Source: Sphingomonas_R sp036387535
GTDB taxonomy: Bacteria > Pseudomonadota > Alphaproteobacteria > Sphingomonadales > Sphingomonadaceae
Direction of reading: 5' to 3'
Length of the DNA stretch: 64,000 nt
Assembly: GCF_036387535.1 (NCBI RefSeq)
Contig: NZ_DASVTO010000133.1
Span: 1 to 64,000 of the forward strand
This document shows positions 7,756-15,711 of the stretch, piece after piece (positions within the stretch are counted from its first letter, which is position 1; each line of letters opens with the position of its first letter). Below the pieces are notes generated by a model. The model was not told the origin of the DNA, searched no databases, and saw only the letters and a list, made by a program, of their open reading frames with translations. The translations under genes were made by a program, and so were the position numbers.

Positions 7756-8213
7756 AGGCGTTGACCAATTCACGCTGGGCGTTGAGCTTTGCCGATCTAT
7801 GCCTGGTCTTGCTGGGTTTCTTCATCATCCTGCAGGCGCATTCCGCCGACCGCGGCCGGGTGGTGGACAGCGTACGCGGCGCGTTCCAGGCGAAGGGCGC
7901 TGCCCCCGCAAGCTATGCGTCCGCGGCGCTGTTCCAGCCGGGCGAAGCGGTGTTCCGTGGCGATGCCGCCGCGCCGCTGGTCGCCATCGGCCGGCGGGCG
8001 GCGGCGGACGGGCGGCGCGTGACCGTCACCAGCACCGGCGCCGACCGGCTGACCCGCCGCTATGACGGCTGGGAACTGGCCGCCGCGCGCACCGCCGCGG
8101 TGGCGCGGGCGGTGGGATCGGGGGGATTGCCGGCCGACCGCATCGATATGGCAATGGTGCCCGTTCCAGGCCCCGGTACGCGCGGGCAGCGGATCCAGAT
8201 CCTGCCGCGGTGA
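7752..8213 (+). CDS. motB: MotB-like stator protein, unusually short
   Basis: This 153-residue protein begins with a short cytoplasmic tail and one transmembrane helix (SFADLCLVLLGFFIILQAHS), in which Asp15 occupies the place of the proton-accepting Asp32 of E. coli MotB. The rest is a compact OmpA-like domain (ALFQPGEAVF, DGWELAAARTAAVARAV, GGLPADRI, GQRIQI). MotB is normally 250 to 310 residues, so the plug and linker are largely missing. It overlaps motA by four bases. It could anchor a stator of reduced size; I consider motor function likely but not proven. Confidence 0.8.
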   Translation: MKALTNSRWALSFADLCLVLLGFFIILQAHSADRGRVVDSVRGAFQAKGAAPASYASAALFQPGEAVFRGDAAAPLVAIGRRAAADGRRVTVTSTGADRLTRRYDGWELAAARTAAVARAVGSGGLPADRIDMAMVPVPGPGTRGQRIQILPR

Positions 8214-8258
8214 CGCCCCCCATCCCTAGCATGCCGGAATGGCACGGGATTTTACGCG

Positions 8259-8275
8259 CTGGCACCATTATTGCT
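8259..8275 (+). promoter_or_regulatory. Sigma-54 promoter of flgA-flgM-flgN
   Basis: The sequence CTGGCACCATTATTGCT has GG (8261-8262) and GC (8273-8274) ten bases apart and matches TGGCACG-N4-TTGCT at all but one position. Transcription should begin near 8286, 25 bases before the flgA ATG. Confidence 0.85.
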
Positions 8276-8310
8276 TAGACGCGCCGGAACATGTCCGGAG
8301 TCCGACATCC

Positions 8311-8856
8311 ATGAAACTGATCCTCGCTTTGTCCGTGCTGTCGCTGTCCACCGCGGCAGGGGCGGAGACGTTCCAGGACCTGGCGGCGGTCGAACGCGCG
8401 GTGGTGATCGCCGCAGGGGCGGACATCGGCGATCCTGGCGGACCGGTGGCACCGGTGGATCGACGGCTGAAGCTGGCGCAATGCCCGAAACTGGCGGTCG
8501 ATCCGGTCTGGATGAACGCGCTGACGGTCCGCTGTCCAGCGATCGGCTGGCGGTTGCGCGTGCCCCTGTCCCCCGGCGGGCGCCCGACGGAGACGGCGGC
8601 CATGGCGGCGTCGACACCGACGGCGATGCAGGCCGTCAGCTATCGCCCCGCCCCGCGGGCAGAGCCGGTGATCCGGCGCGGCGATCCCGTCGACCTGATC
8701 GCGGGGTCGGACAGCTTTCAGGTCAGCACCGCCGCGGTGGCGCAGGAGGATGGCGCGCCGGGCGGCCGGATCCGGGTCAAGACCGATGGGAAAGCGGGCA
8801 TCATCCTGGCGGAAGTCGTCGGTGAGGGGCGGGTCCGCATATCGGGATTTAACTGA
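8311..8856 (+). CDS. flgA: FlgA P-ring assembly chaperone
   Basis: This 181-residue protein starts with a signal peptide (MKLILALSVLSLSTAAGA). The C-terminal SAF-like part includes RRGDPVDLIAGSDSFQVS, GGRIRVKTDGKAGIILAEVVGEGRVRI, the FlgA hallmark. FlgA is periplasmic and assists FlgI polymerisation. An in-frame ATG at 8239 lies upstream of the sigma-54 promoter and cannot be used from it. It heads a flgA-flgM-flgN transcription unit. Confidence 0.92.
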   Translation: MKLILALSVLSLSTAAGAETFQDLAAVERAVVIAAGADIGDPGGPVAPVDRRLKLAQCPKLAVDPVWMNALTVRCPAIGWRLRVPLSPGGRPTETAAMAASTPTAMQAVSYRPAPRAEPVIRRGDPVDLIAGSDSFQVSTAAVAQEDGAPGGRIRVKTDGKAGIILAEVVGEGRVRISGFN

Positions 8857-8925
8857 TCGGCAATGCAGCCGTTAAGAGCTATGAAGTCCTTGACCAGAAT
8901 GGCCGGGACAGTGGGACGATCGACG

Positions 8926-9204
8926 ATGATCAACAGTATCGGAACCCCGCCGAACGGGCGTCTGAACAGCACGCGGAGCGCCGTGGCGCCCGTCACTTCG
9001 GTCACGAACGCGCCCAGCGCGCTGCCTGACGCGGAGATCACCGGCCCCACGATCGCGGCCGACATGGTCGTGGCGCTGGGCCCGCCGGTCGACATGAAGA
9101 AGATCGAAGCGATCCGCACGGCGATTGCGGAGGGCCGGTACAACGTCGATCCGCAGGCGATTGCCGCGAAGATGGTCGATCAGGATATCCCGGAACAGTC
9201 GTGA
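8926..9204 (+). CDS. flgM: FlgM anti-sigma-28 factor
   Basis: The 92-residue product ends with the FlgM sigma-binding segment (VDMKKIEAIRTAIAEGRYNVDPQAIAAKMVDQDI). It holds FliA inactive until the hook-basal body exports it. The N-terminal half is unstructured and Thr/Ala/Pro-rich, as in other FlgMs. Starts at 8863 and 8899 are also in frame; 8926 (MINSIGTPPNGR) is chosen because family members begin close to this sequence. Its stop overlaps the GTG of the next gene. The partner FliA is encoded at 11797-12522. Confidence 0.9.
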   Translation: MINSIGTPPNGRLNSTRSAVAPVTSVTNAPSALPDAEITGPTIAADMVVALGPPVDMKKIEAIRTAIAEGRYNVDPQAIAAKMVDQDIPEQS

Positions 9205-9530
9205 GCGAGGCGGCTCTCCAAACCCTGGCGGATGCGCAACTGGCGTTGATCGCCGCGCTGGACGCCGGCGATGCGGACGAAGTCGGGATCGCCACGGCGG
9301 CGGTCGACGCGGCGCTGACCGGCGTGCGGGCCGTTGGCGGATGGCGCGATCGCCGTGACCTGATCGAGCAGCTGGAGCTGATCCTGAAGCGCAGCGAGGC
9401 GGGGCGGATCCGCGCGCTGTATCACCGCGAGCGTGCGCGCCGCGACCTGTCCGCCGTCGCGATGCTGCGGCGCCCCGTGGCGGTGGCGGGCTATGGCCCA
9501 ACCGGCCGGTTCCGGCTGGATACATTCTAG
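9201..9530 (+). CDS. flgN: FlgN-like export chaperone (small helical protein after flgM)
   Basis: This 109-residue, mainly helical protein starts at a GTG that overlaps the flgM stop (GTGA). Position directly after flgM, size and helical composition match FlgN, the chaperone for FlgK and FlgL. The residue-level similarity is too low for me to be certain; the call rests mostly on context. Confidence 0.6.
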   Translation: MSEAALQTLADAQLALIAALDAGDADEVGIATAAVDAALTGVRAVGGWRDRRDLIEQLELILKRSEAGRIRALYHRERARRDLSAVAMLRRPVAVAGYGPTGRFRLDTF

Positions 9531-9563
9531 CGACTGCGCGGTGGCGCCTGCGGGCGCCTGATC

Positions 9564-9580
9564 CTGGCATGATATTTGCT
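9564..9580 (+). promoter_or_regulatory. Sigma-54 promoter of flhA-fliA
   Basis: The sequence CTGGCATGATATTTGCT has GG (9566-9567) and GC (9578-9579) ten bases apart. The predicted start is near 9591, about 19 bases before the flhA GTG. Confidence 0.82.
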
Positions 9581-9609
9581 ATGTACGTGCTCGACAGGAG
9601 AGCGCGACA

Positions 9610-11742
9610 GTGGCGACCAAAGCGATCAACAAGGCAGTGTGGTTAAGCGCGGGCAAGGGCGCGATCCTGCCCTTTGCGACATTGATGCTGGTGGGCCTGA
9701 TGGTCGTGCCGGTTCCGGCAGGGCTGCTGGATGTCGGCTTCATCGCCAATATCATGATCTCGCTGGCGGTGCTGATGGTGTCGTTGAACGTCACCAAGCC
9801 GCTGGACTTCTCCTCCTTTCCCACCGTCCTGCTGTTCACCACGCTGCTGCGACTGGCCCTGAACGTCGCATCGACGCGCGTGGTGCTGGTCAACGGGCAT
9901 GAGGGCGAGGCGGCTGCCGGGCATGTGATCGAGGCGTTCGGGTCGTTCCTGATCGGCGGTGACTATGCGGTCGGTCTGTTCGTGTTCATGATCCTGATGA
10001 TCATCAACCTGGTCGTGATCACCAAGGGCGCGGGCCGCGTGTCCGAAGTGTCGGCGCGTTTCACGCTGGACGCGATGCCCGGCAAGCAGATGGCGATCGA
10101 CGCCGACCTGAACGCCGGCCTGCTGACCCCGGAAGAAGCCAAGCTGCGCCGCCAGGAAGTGGCGACCGAAGCCGATTTCTACGGTTCGATGGACGGTGCA
10201 TCCAAATTCGTGAAGGGCGATGCCGTCGCCGGCGTCATGATCCTGATCGTCAACATCCTGGGCGGGCTGGTGCTGGGCGTGGTGAGCCACGGACTCAGCG
10301 TCGGCGAAGCGGCGCAGACCTATATCCTGCTGGCGATCGGCGACGCGCTGGTCGCGCAGGTGCCGGCGCTGCTGCTGTCGATCGCGGCCGCCGCGATCGT
10401 GACGCGCGTGTCCTCGCCGCTCGACCTGTCGGGGCAGATCACCAGCCAGTTCGCGTCGATGAAGGCGTGGGTGCCGGTGTCGGGCATATTGGCGATCCTG
10501 GGCCTGACGCCCGGCATGCCGCATTTCATCATCCTGCCGGCGGCGGCGATCGCCGGCTACATCGCCTGGCAGTTGCGGACGCGGAAGGCCGCGATCGTCA
10601 CCGCCGGGGCCGAGGATGTCGCCGCGAAGACCGCGGCCCCGGCCAGCATCGGCTGGGACGAGGTGTCGGACGGCGCCGCGCTGACCCTGGAACTGGGTTA
10701 TGGCCTGGTGTCGATGGTCGACGAGCGCAAGGGCGCGCCGCTGATGGCGCGGATCACCGGCATTCGTCGCCAGCTGAGCCGCGACCTGGGCTTCGTGGTG
10801 CCGCTGGTACGGGTGCGCGACAATCTGACGCTGTCGCCCAATGCCTATCGGATCACGGTGGCGGGTGTCATCGTGGGCGAGGACGAGGTGTGGCCCGACG
10901 AGCTGCTGGCGCTGGACAGCGGCGCGCTGGAAGGCACGATTCCGGGTCGCGACGTGCGCGATCCGAGTTTCGGGCTGGAAGCGGTGTGGATCACCGCCGA
11001 CCGCCGCAACGAGGCGGTGATCGCCGGCTATACCGTCGTCGATCCGGCCACCGTCATCGCGACGCACCTGAACCAGATGATCATCGGCGGGGCCGCGGAC
11101 CTGTTCGGCATGGACGAGGCGCAATCGCTGCTGGACGCGCTGAAGGAGAATTCGCCGCAGCTGGTCGCGAACCTGACGCCAAACCCGTTGCCGCTGGCGT
11201 CGATCACGATGCTGTGCCGCGCGTTGCTGGCCGAGGGCGTGCCGTTGAAGGATTTCCGCCGGATCGCGGAAGCGATGGCGGATGCCGCGCGGACCGAAAC
11301 CGGCGCCGATGCGCTGGTGGAGGCGGTGCGGGCGCGGATCGGTGCGATCATCATCCAGGTGCTGGTGCCGGTGAAGATGCCGTTGCCGGTCATCACGCTG
11401 GATCCGGGACTGGAATCGCTGTTGACGCAGGCGGTGCGGGCGGGCCCCGGCGCGAGCCATCCGTTCGAGCCGGCACTGGCGGCACGCATCGTGCAGACGA
11501 TCAGCGAAGCCGCGTTGCCGCTGGCCAACGAAGCGCGCCGGTTCGCGATCGTGACGTCACCGATTGCGCGGCGTGCGCTGGGCCGGTTGCTGCGCCCGCA
11601 TCTGGCGGAAACGCCGGTGCTGAGTTTCCTGGAGATTCCCGACGGCAAGCCGGTCGAGGTCGTCGCGATCGTCGGCGGCACGGCGCCGCAGCCACAGGGG
11701 CGCGCTACCGCCAGTCAGGCGCAGCCGGAAATGGCATATTGA
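9610..11742 (+). CDS. flhA: FlhA flagellar export-gate protein
   Basis: This 710-residue protein has eight predicted membrane helices in its first half (LPFATLMLVGLMVVPVPAGLLD onwards) and a large cytoplasmic C-terminal domain, the normal FlhA layout. It is the ion-conducting core of the flagellar type III export apparatus. It contains the family segment RVSEVSARFTLDAMPGKQMAIDADLNAGL. It starts at GTG with AGGAG about nine bases upstream. In many bacteria flhF and flhG follow; here fliA follows directly after 54 bases. Confidence 0.96.
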   Translation: MATKAINKAVWLSAGKGAILPFATLMLVGLMVVPVPAGLLDVGFIANIMISLAVLMVSLNVTKPLDFSSFPTVLLFTTLLRLALNVASTRVVLVNGHEGEAAAGHVIEAFGSFLIGGDYAVGLFVFMILMIINLVVITKGAGRVSEVSARFTLDAMPGKQMAIDADLNAGLLTPEEAKLRRQEVATEADFYGSMDGASKFVKGDAVAGVMILIVNILGGLVLGVVSHGLSVGEAAQTYILLAIGDALVAQVPALLLSIAAAAIVTRVSSPLDLSGQITSQFASMKAWVPVSGILAILGLTPGMPHFIILPAAAIAGYIAWQLRTRKAAIVTAGAEDVAAKTAAPASIGWDEVSDGAALTLELGYGLVSMVDERKGAPLMARITGIRRQLSRDLGFVVPLVRVRDNLTLSPNAYRITVAGVIVGEDEVWPDELLALDSGALEGTIPGRDVRDPSFGLEAVWITADRRNEAVIAGYTVVDPATVIATHLNQMIIGGAADLFGMDEAQSLLDALKENSPQLVANLTPNPLPLASITMLCRALLAEGVPLKDFRRIAEAMADAARTETGADALVEAVRARIGAIIIQVLVPVKMPLPVITLDPGLESLLTQAVRAGPGASHPFEPALAARIVQTISEAALPLANEARRFAIVTSPIARRALGRLLRPHLAETPVLSFLEIPDGKPVEVVAIVGGTAPQPQGRATASQAQPEMAY

Positions 11743-11796
11743 TGCGCCGGCGAGCAGGATTGACCCGTTTTCCGAACCCCGAACAGGACGCAGTGT

Positions 11797-12522
11797 ATGG
11801 CGCGCGATGATCCCGAACCCGGCATTTACGGCCGGAAACCCGCGCGATCCGATCCGTCGACGCTGGCGCGGACGCATATGCCGCTGGTGCGGCGGCTGGC
11901 CTGGCACGTCCATGGCCGGGTTTCCAACGCGATCGATGTCGAGGATCTGGTCCAGATCGGCATGGTCGCGCTGGTCGAGGCGGCGAACAGCTTCGAGGAT
12001 CGCGGCTTCGCCTTTGCGACCTATGCGTCGATGCGGATCCGCGGGGCGATGATCGATCATCTGCGGCGGCATGCCACCATCTGCCGATCGGCGATGGCCA
12101 ACAAGCGCCAGATGGACGGTGCCCGCCGCACGCTGGAGACGCAGCTGGGCCGCACCGCGACCGAGATCGAACTGGCCGAAGCGATGGGCATGACCCCGGC
12201 CGCGTTCCGCGAAATGGCCGACGCGACCGCGACGGTACGGCAGGAAAGCCTGGATGACGTCTATTCCGATCATTCGATGTGGTTCGCCGATGTCGACGAC
12301 CAGGCCGATCGCGTGATGGAGCGCGACCAGCTGAAAGCCGCACTGGCCGCGCGGATCGCGGAACTGCCCACGCGGGAGGCGACCGTGCTGCAGCTGTATT
12401 TCGTCGAGGAGATGAACCTGGAGGAAATCGGCCTGACGCTGGGCGTCGGCGCGGCGCGGATCTGCCAGATCAAGAAATCGGCGCTCGACAAGCTGCGCGG
12501 CAGCCTGAGCGAGTGGCAGTGA
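11797..12522 (+). CDS. fliA: FliA, flagellar sigma factor (sigma-28)
   Basis: This 241-residue sigma-70-family protein has region 2 (NAIDVEDLVQIGMVALVEAANSFEDRG, then FATYASMRIRGAMIDHLRR), region 3 and region 4 (LPTREATVLQLYFVEEMNLEEIGLTLGVGAARICQIKKSALDKLR). This is the length and layout of FliA. It directs late flagellar promoters of the TAAA-N15-GCCG type, several of which are visible in this window. It is controlled by FlgM. AGGA lies eight bases before the ATG. It appears to be transcribed with flhA from the sigma-54 promoter at 9564-9580. Confidence 0.94.
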   Translation: MARDDPEPGIYGRKPARSDPSTLARTHMPLVRRLAWHVHGRVSNAIDVEDLVQIGMVALVEAANSFEDRGFAFATYASMRIRGAMIDHLRRHATICRSAMANKRQMDGARRTLETQLGRTATEIELAEAMGMTPAAFREMADATATVRQESLDDVYSDHSMWFADVDDQADRVMERDQLKAALAARIAELPTREATVLQLYFVEEMNLEEIGLTLGVGAARICQIKKSALDKLRGSLSEWQ

Positions 12523-12538
12523 TCGCCGCGTGAATGCG

Positions 12539-12566
12539 CCCGTCGCCGGATCGAACCGGCGACGGG
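12539..12566 (+). terminator. Hairpin after fliA, probable terminator
   Basis: An 11-base-pair perfect stem (CCCGTCGCCGG with CCGGCGACGGG) and a six-base loop lie 17 bases after the fliA stop. There is no T-run, so termination may be weak; it also separates convergent fliA and the kdsD-like gene. Confidence 0.5.
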
Positions 12567-12644
12567 TGAACGCCAAGGGTGCGTCGCCGAGGCGAAGGGG
12601 TCAGGTGTCGGCCGAAGCGGGATCGTCCGAACGCTGGCCGGCGA

Positions 12645-13652
12645 TCAGGCGATGCCGAGCCGGAGCAGATCGTGGAGCGTGACGAGGCCGACCGCCTGGC
12701 GGTCGTCGGGCGTGTCCGTCACGAACAGCGCGGTGATCTTGCGATCGTTCATGAGCGTCAGCGCATCTTCGGCGAAGGTGCTGGCTTCGATCGTGATCGG
12801 GTGCGGGGTCATGACCTGGTGTGCGATACCCGTCATCAGGTCGTCGACATGGCGGCGAAGATCGCCGTCGGTGACGACACCGGCCAGATGACCGGAGGCG
12901 TCGACGACACCGGCAATGCCGAAGGTCAGCCGCGTCATGGTGAGGATGACGTCGCGCATCGGCATGTCGAGCGGGACGATCGGCATCGCCGCGCCCTGAT
13001 GCATGACCGCCGAGACGCGCATCAGGCGCAGGCCGATGGTGCCGCCGGGGTGCAGCGTGCCGAAATTGTCGCGCGATACGCCGCGTTCGCGCATCGTCGC
13101 CATCGCCAGCGCGTCACCCAGCGCCAGCATCATCGTGGTCGATGTCGTGGGTACGATGTTGGACGGGCACGCCTCCGCCGCGGCGGGCAGCTGGAGCCGG
13201 ATCGATGCCGCCCGCATCAGCGTGGAGGTGCCCCCCGACGAGATCGCGATGATCGGCAACGCCAGCCGCGCGGCATGATCAAGCATGGGCCGCAATTCGC
13301 TGGTCCCGCCGGAGTTGGACAGCATGATGACCGCGTCGCCCGCCACCATCATGCCGAGATCGCCGTGCGCGGCCTCACCCGGATGGATGAACAGCGCCGG
13401 GGTGCCGGTGGAGGCGAGCGTCGCCGCGATCTTGCGCGCGACATGGCCCGACTTGCCCATGCCGGTGACGATGACGCGCCCGGTAACGCCCAGCAGCAGT
13501 TCGACCGCATCGCAGAAGGACCGATCCAGCGCGTCGCGCAGCCGAAGCAGCGCCGCCGCTTCGACCCCGACGACGGAACGGCCTTCGTGCAGGCGCGCTT
13601 CCTGAAGGTCGGTGAGCGGCCACGCCGCCTTGCCAGGCTGGAACATCATCAT
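12645..13652 (-). CDS. kdsD: KdsD/GutQ/KpsF-type arabinose-5-phosphate isomerase
   Basis: This 335-residue protein has an N-terminal SIS sugar-isomerase domain (GRVIVTGMGKSGHVARKIA, FIHPGEAAHGDLGM, MLSNSGGTSELRPMLDHA, IISSGG-like turn) and two C-terminal CBS domains (VMHQGAAMPIVPLDMPM and VMTPHPITIEASTFAEDALTLM). This is the full architecture of D-arabinose-5-phosphate isomerase, which makes the precursor of Kdo. It starts 26 bases after the 602-residue methyltransferase-like gene, in one apparent operon, beside the flagellin genes. Sphingomonads typically lack conventional Kdo-containing LPS, so a role in a surface or flagellar glycan is a plausible inference. Confidence 0.85.
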   Translation of the reverse strand: MMMFQPGKAAWPLTDLQEARLHEGRSVVGVEAAALLRLRDALDRSFCDAVELLLGVTGRVIVTGMGKSGHVARKIAATLASTGTPALFIHPGEAAHGDLGMMVAGDAVIMLSNSGGTSELRPMLDHAARLALPIIAISSGGTSTLMRAASIRLQLPAAAEACPSNIVPTTSTTMMLALGDALAMATMRERGVSRDNFGTLHPGGTIGLRLMRVSAVMHQGAAMPIVPLDMPMRDVILTMTRLTFGIAGVVDASGHLAGVVTDGDLRRHVDDLMTGIAHQVMTPHPITIEASTFAEDALTLMNDRKITALFVTDTPDDRQAVGLVTLHDLLRLGIA

Positions 13653-13678
13653 GCCTTTCGATCGGGGGCCAAGGGCGG

Positions 13679-15487
13679 TCAGGCCGCCTGACGCAGCCGG
13701 TCATTTTCCTTTTGCAGATCGCGTGCCCAGGAACTGAGCCCGAAGCGGCGGACGTCGACGGTGCGCCAGAATGCCCCCGGATCGCGTGGCCAGAGCGACA
13801 GGTTCGCGACGGCGTTGGCGCATTGCGATCCCATGTCCATGACCTCCGCCAGTTCCTGCAGATAGAAGGGGATCGGACATTCGGGATCGCCGATGCCGGC
13901 GGCGTGCGACGATTGCGCCGCGGCCAGCGTGGTGGCGACCCCGCGCTGGAAACAGATCCTGGCCGCCGGGACATCTCCGTCCGAAAGATGCAGCCGCGCC
14001 TCGTAAAAGGCCGACGCGATGGCCTTGGTGGCCAGCAGCGGCGAAAAACTGGCCCAATCGGATTCCGAAGCCAGGTGGTACCAGGCGATCGCGCCGGCAC
14101 GATCCTCGACCAGTTCCGCCAGGCGCCCGGCCAGGAAGGCGAGCGACAGCCGCCAGCGGGCGACGTGGGGCTGATCCGCAGCCGCAGCGCTGTGTTCGTG
14201 ATAGCGTCCGATCAGATCCAGAACCGGCGCAACATGGTGGAGCAGCCGCTGTTCGAAGATGCGATAGCCGAGCACGGCGATGGCAGCGCCGCGATCGGCG
14301 GAGTCGGGCCGGGCATCCTCGACCACGCATTCGGCCATCCGCGCCAGCTTGGCTTCGTCGTGCAGCCGTTCGCCGATCTGGACCATGGTGCGGTAGAGGT
14401 AGGGATTGTCGTAGCCCCCGCCGAAATCGATGACCGCCGGCGGGCCGCCTTCCACCCGTGGAACGGGGAAGCCGTGATGGACATAGAGATCGCGATGGGC
14501 TTCGCCATCCAGCGGGTTGACCGAGCCGACCAGCATCATCCAGTCGGATGCCGCGGGATTGTCGACGCCGACCGCCTGGACGATGCGTCGGTCCCCATGG
14601 GTGCGCTGGATATAGCGGAATTCCGGCAGGAACTGTTCACAGGCCTCGGCGTGCAATTCGTCCCAGCCGGCGGGGATACGGCCATTGCCGGCGCGATCAT
14701 CCTGTTTCCAGCCGATGACGATCCTGCCGTCGAAGCGGAGGATGCGCGCATAATCCCGCAGGCGCTGTTGCCAGCCGTCGGGGGTGGCCGGTTCCAGCGC
14801 GATCACGATATCCATCGTATGATCCGGGATCCTGGCCAGATCCGGTTCGACCAGCGTGACGTCCAGCGGTGGCGCGTCGGGCACCGCCATCGGCCGCTGC
14901 GTGGTGCAGGTGACCGCGGAGGCGCGCGACAGCGCGGCCAGCAGGGTGATCGCGTCGCCGCACTGTTCCCCGTCGATCAGCACATGATCCCCGGACCGGA
15001 CATGCTTCGCCGCGGTGGCATAGCGCGCGAGAAAGAGATCGGCGTCGGCATGGCTTTTCCGGAAGACCGTGCGGCGATGCGCGGCGTCGGGCGCAATGCG
15101 CTGATAATAGCTGGTGCCCGGTAGCGTGTGGTCCGTGAACTGTGCCTGTTCGCCCGACATCATTCCGGCGGCATGACGTGCCCAGCCATTGGCGAACAGG
15201 CATTGATCGATTTCGGGACGCTGATGGTCGCCGGACACCAGGACCAGGACGTCCATGCTGGCGTAGCGCCGAACCGCCGCCGCGCCGATGCGCGCGCCCG
15301 GCCATTGGAGAATGCCGACCCGCCGAACGTCGGCGCCGCCCCGCTCGGTATCCGCCGCCGCCAGATCGGACACCCGGCAACCCTGAAGCACCAGTTCCTG
15401 GACCAGAGCCGCGTTCGGTTCGCGATCGATGAAGATGTGGCTGGGCCCGACACGTTTGATCAACGACGCGGCATATTGGATCGACAT
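13679..15487 (-). CDS. Unassigned methyltransferase-like protein with helical C-terminus, modification island
   Basis: I do not recognise a named family for this 602-residue protein. Residues about 160-265 look like a class I methyltransferase fold (GDHVLIDGEQCGDAITLLAAL, DVTLVEPDLARIPDHTMDIVIALEP, YARILRFDGRIVIGWKQ), though the glycine motif is degenerate (DGEQCGD). A preceding segment (5-150) may be a second alpha/beta domain. Residues about 350-560 are helical and TPR-like (AGAIAWYHLASESDWASFSPLLATKAIASAFYEARL), and the end is a short coiled coil (DLQKENDRLRQAA). The 15487 start has GGGA upstream; another ATG lies at 15520. It precedes kdsD and faces the FkbM fusion, so a role in flagellin or surface glycan modification is inferred from context only. 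Confidence 0.6.
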   Translation of the reverse strand: MSIQYAASLIKRVGPSHIFIDREPNAALVQELVLQGCRVSDLAAADTERGGADVRRVGILQWPGARIGAAAVRRYASMDVLVLVSGDHQRPEIDQCLFANGWARHAAGMMSGEQAQFTDHTLPGTSYYQRIAPDAAHRRTVFRKSHADADLFLARYATAAKHVRSGDHVLIDGEQCGDAITLLAALSRASAVTCTTQRPMAVPDAPPLDVTLVEPDLARIPDHTMDIVIALEPATPDGWQQRLRDYARILRFDGRIVIGWKQDDRAGNGRIPAGWDELHAEACEQFLPEFRYIQRTHGDRRIVQAVGVDNPAASDWMMLVGSVNPLDGEAHRDLYVHHGFPVPRVEGGPPAVIDFGGGYDNPYLYRTMVQIGERLHDEAKLARMAECVVEDARPDSADRGAAIAVLGYRIFEQRLLHHVAPVLDLIGRYHEHSAAAADQPHVARWRLSLAFLAGRLAELVEDRAGAIAWYHLASESDWASFSPLLATKAIASAFYEARLHLSDGDVPAARICFQRGVATTLAAAQSSHAAGIGDPECPIPFYLQELAEVMDMGSQCANAVANLSLWPRDPGAFWRTVDVRRFGLSSWARDLQKENDRLRQAA

Positions 15488-15611
15488 CCGGATTTCCCGT
15501 TCCTGGCGCCATGCGCGCACGATTTCTGGCCGGAGAATGACGGGAGTTGGTTAACAAGCTGTTTAAGAATACGGCCAGGTGCGCCGTTGCTCGCACAGGA
15601 GCGACAAAATC

Positions 15612-15634
15612 GTCGTTAATACCATTTTAACGAC
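15612..15634. promoter_or_regulatory. Perfect inverted repeat between divergent modification genes, probable operator
   Basis: GTCGTTAA (15612-15619) and TTAACGAC (15627-15634) are exact inverted copies with a seven-base A/T-rich spacer. The site sits 125 bases before the minus-strand gene and 78 bases before the plus-strand gene. Size and symmetry suit a dimeric regulator. The right arm overlaps a possible sigma-28 promoter. Confidence 0.6.
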
Positions 15635-15653
15635 ATTTCTTCATTCCCGATAC
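15627..15653 (+). promoter_or_regulatory. Possible sigma-28 promoter of the FkbM fusion gene (weak)
   Basis: TTAACGAC, an 11-base spacer and CCCGATAC give the FliA layout (consensus TAAAGTTT-N11-GCCGATAA). The -10 box is good (CCGATA) and the -35 box is poor. If real, this modification gene would be expressed with the flagellins. Confidence 0.35.
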
Positions 15654-15711
15654 AGCGACCCGCCATTCTCCGAGGTGGGGGCGTGGTCATCCACTATCGG
15701 GATAATGCATC

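Noticed and set aside
9643..11460. Long open frame of 605 codons on the minus strand inside flhA
   Set aside because: It mirrors the GC-rich flhA coding frame, is very rich in His, Arg and Gln, has no domain or ribosome site, and is a shadow frame.
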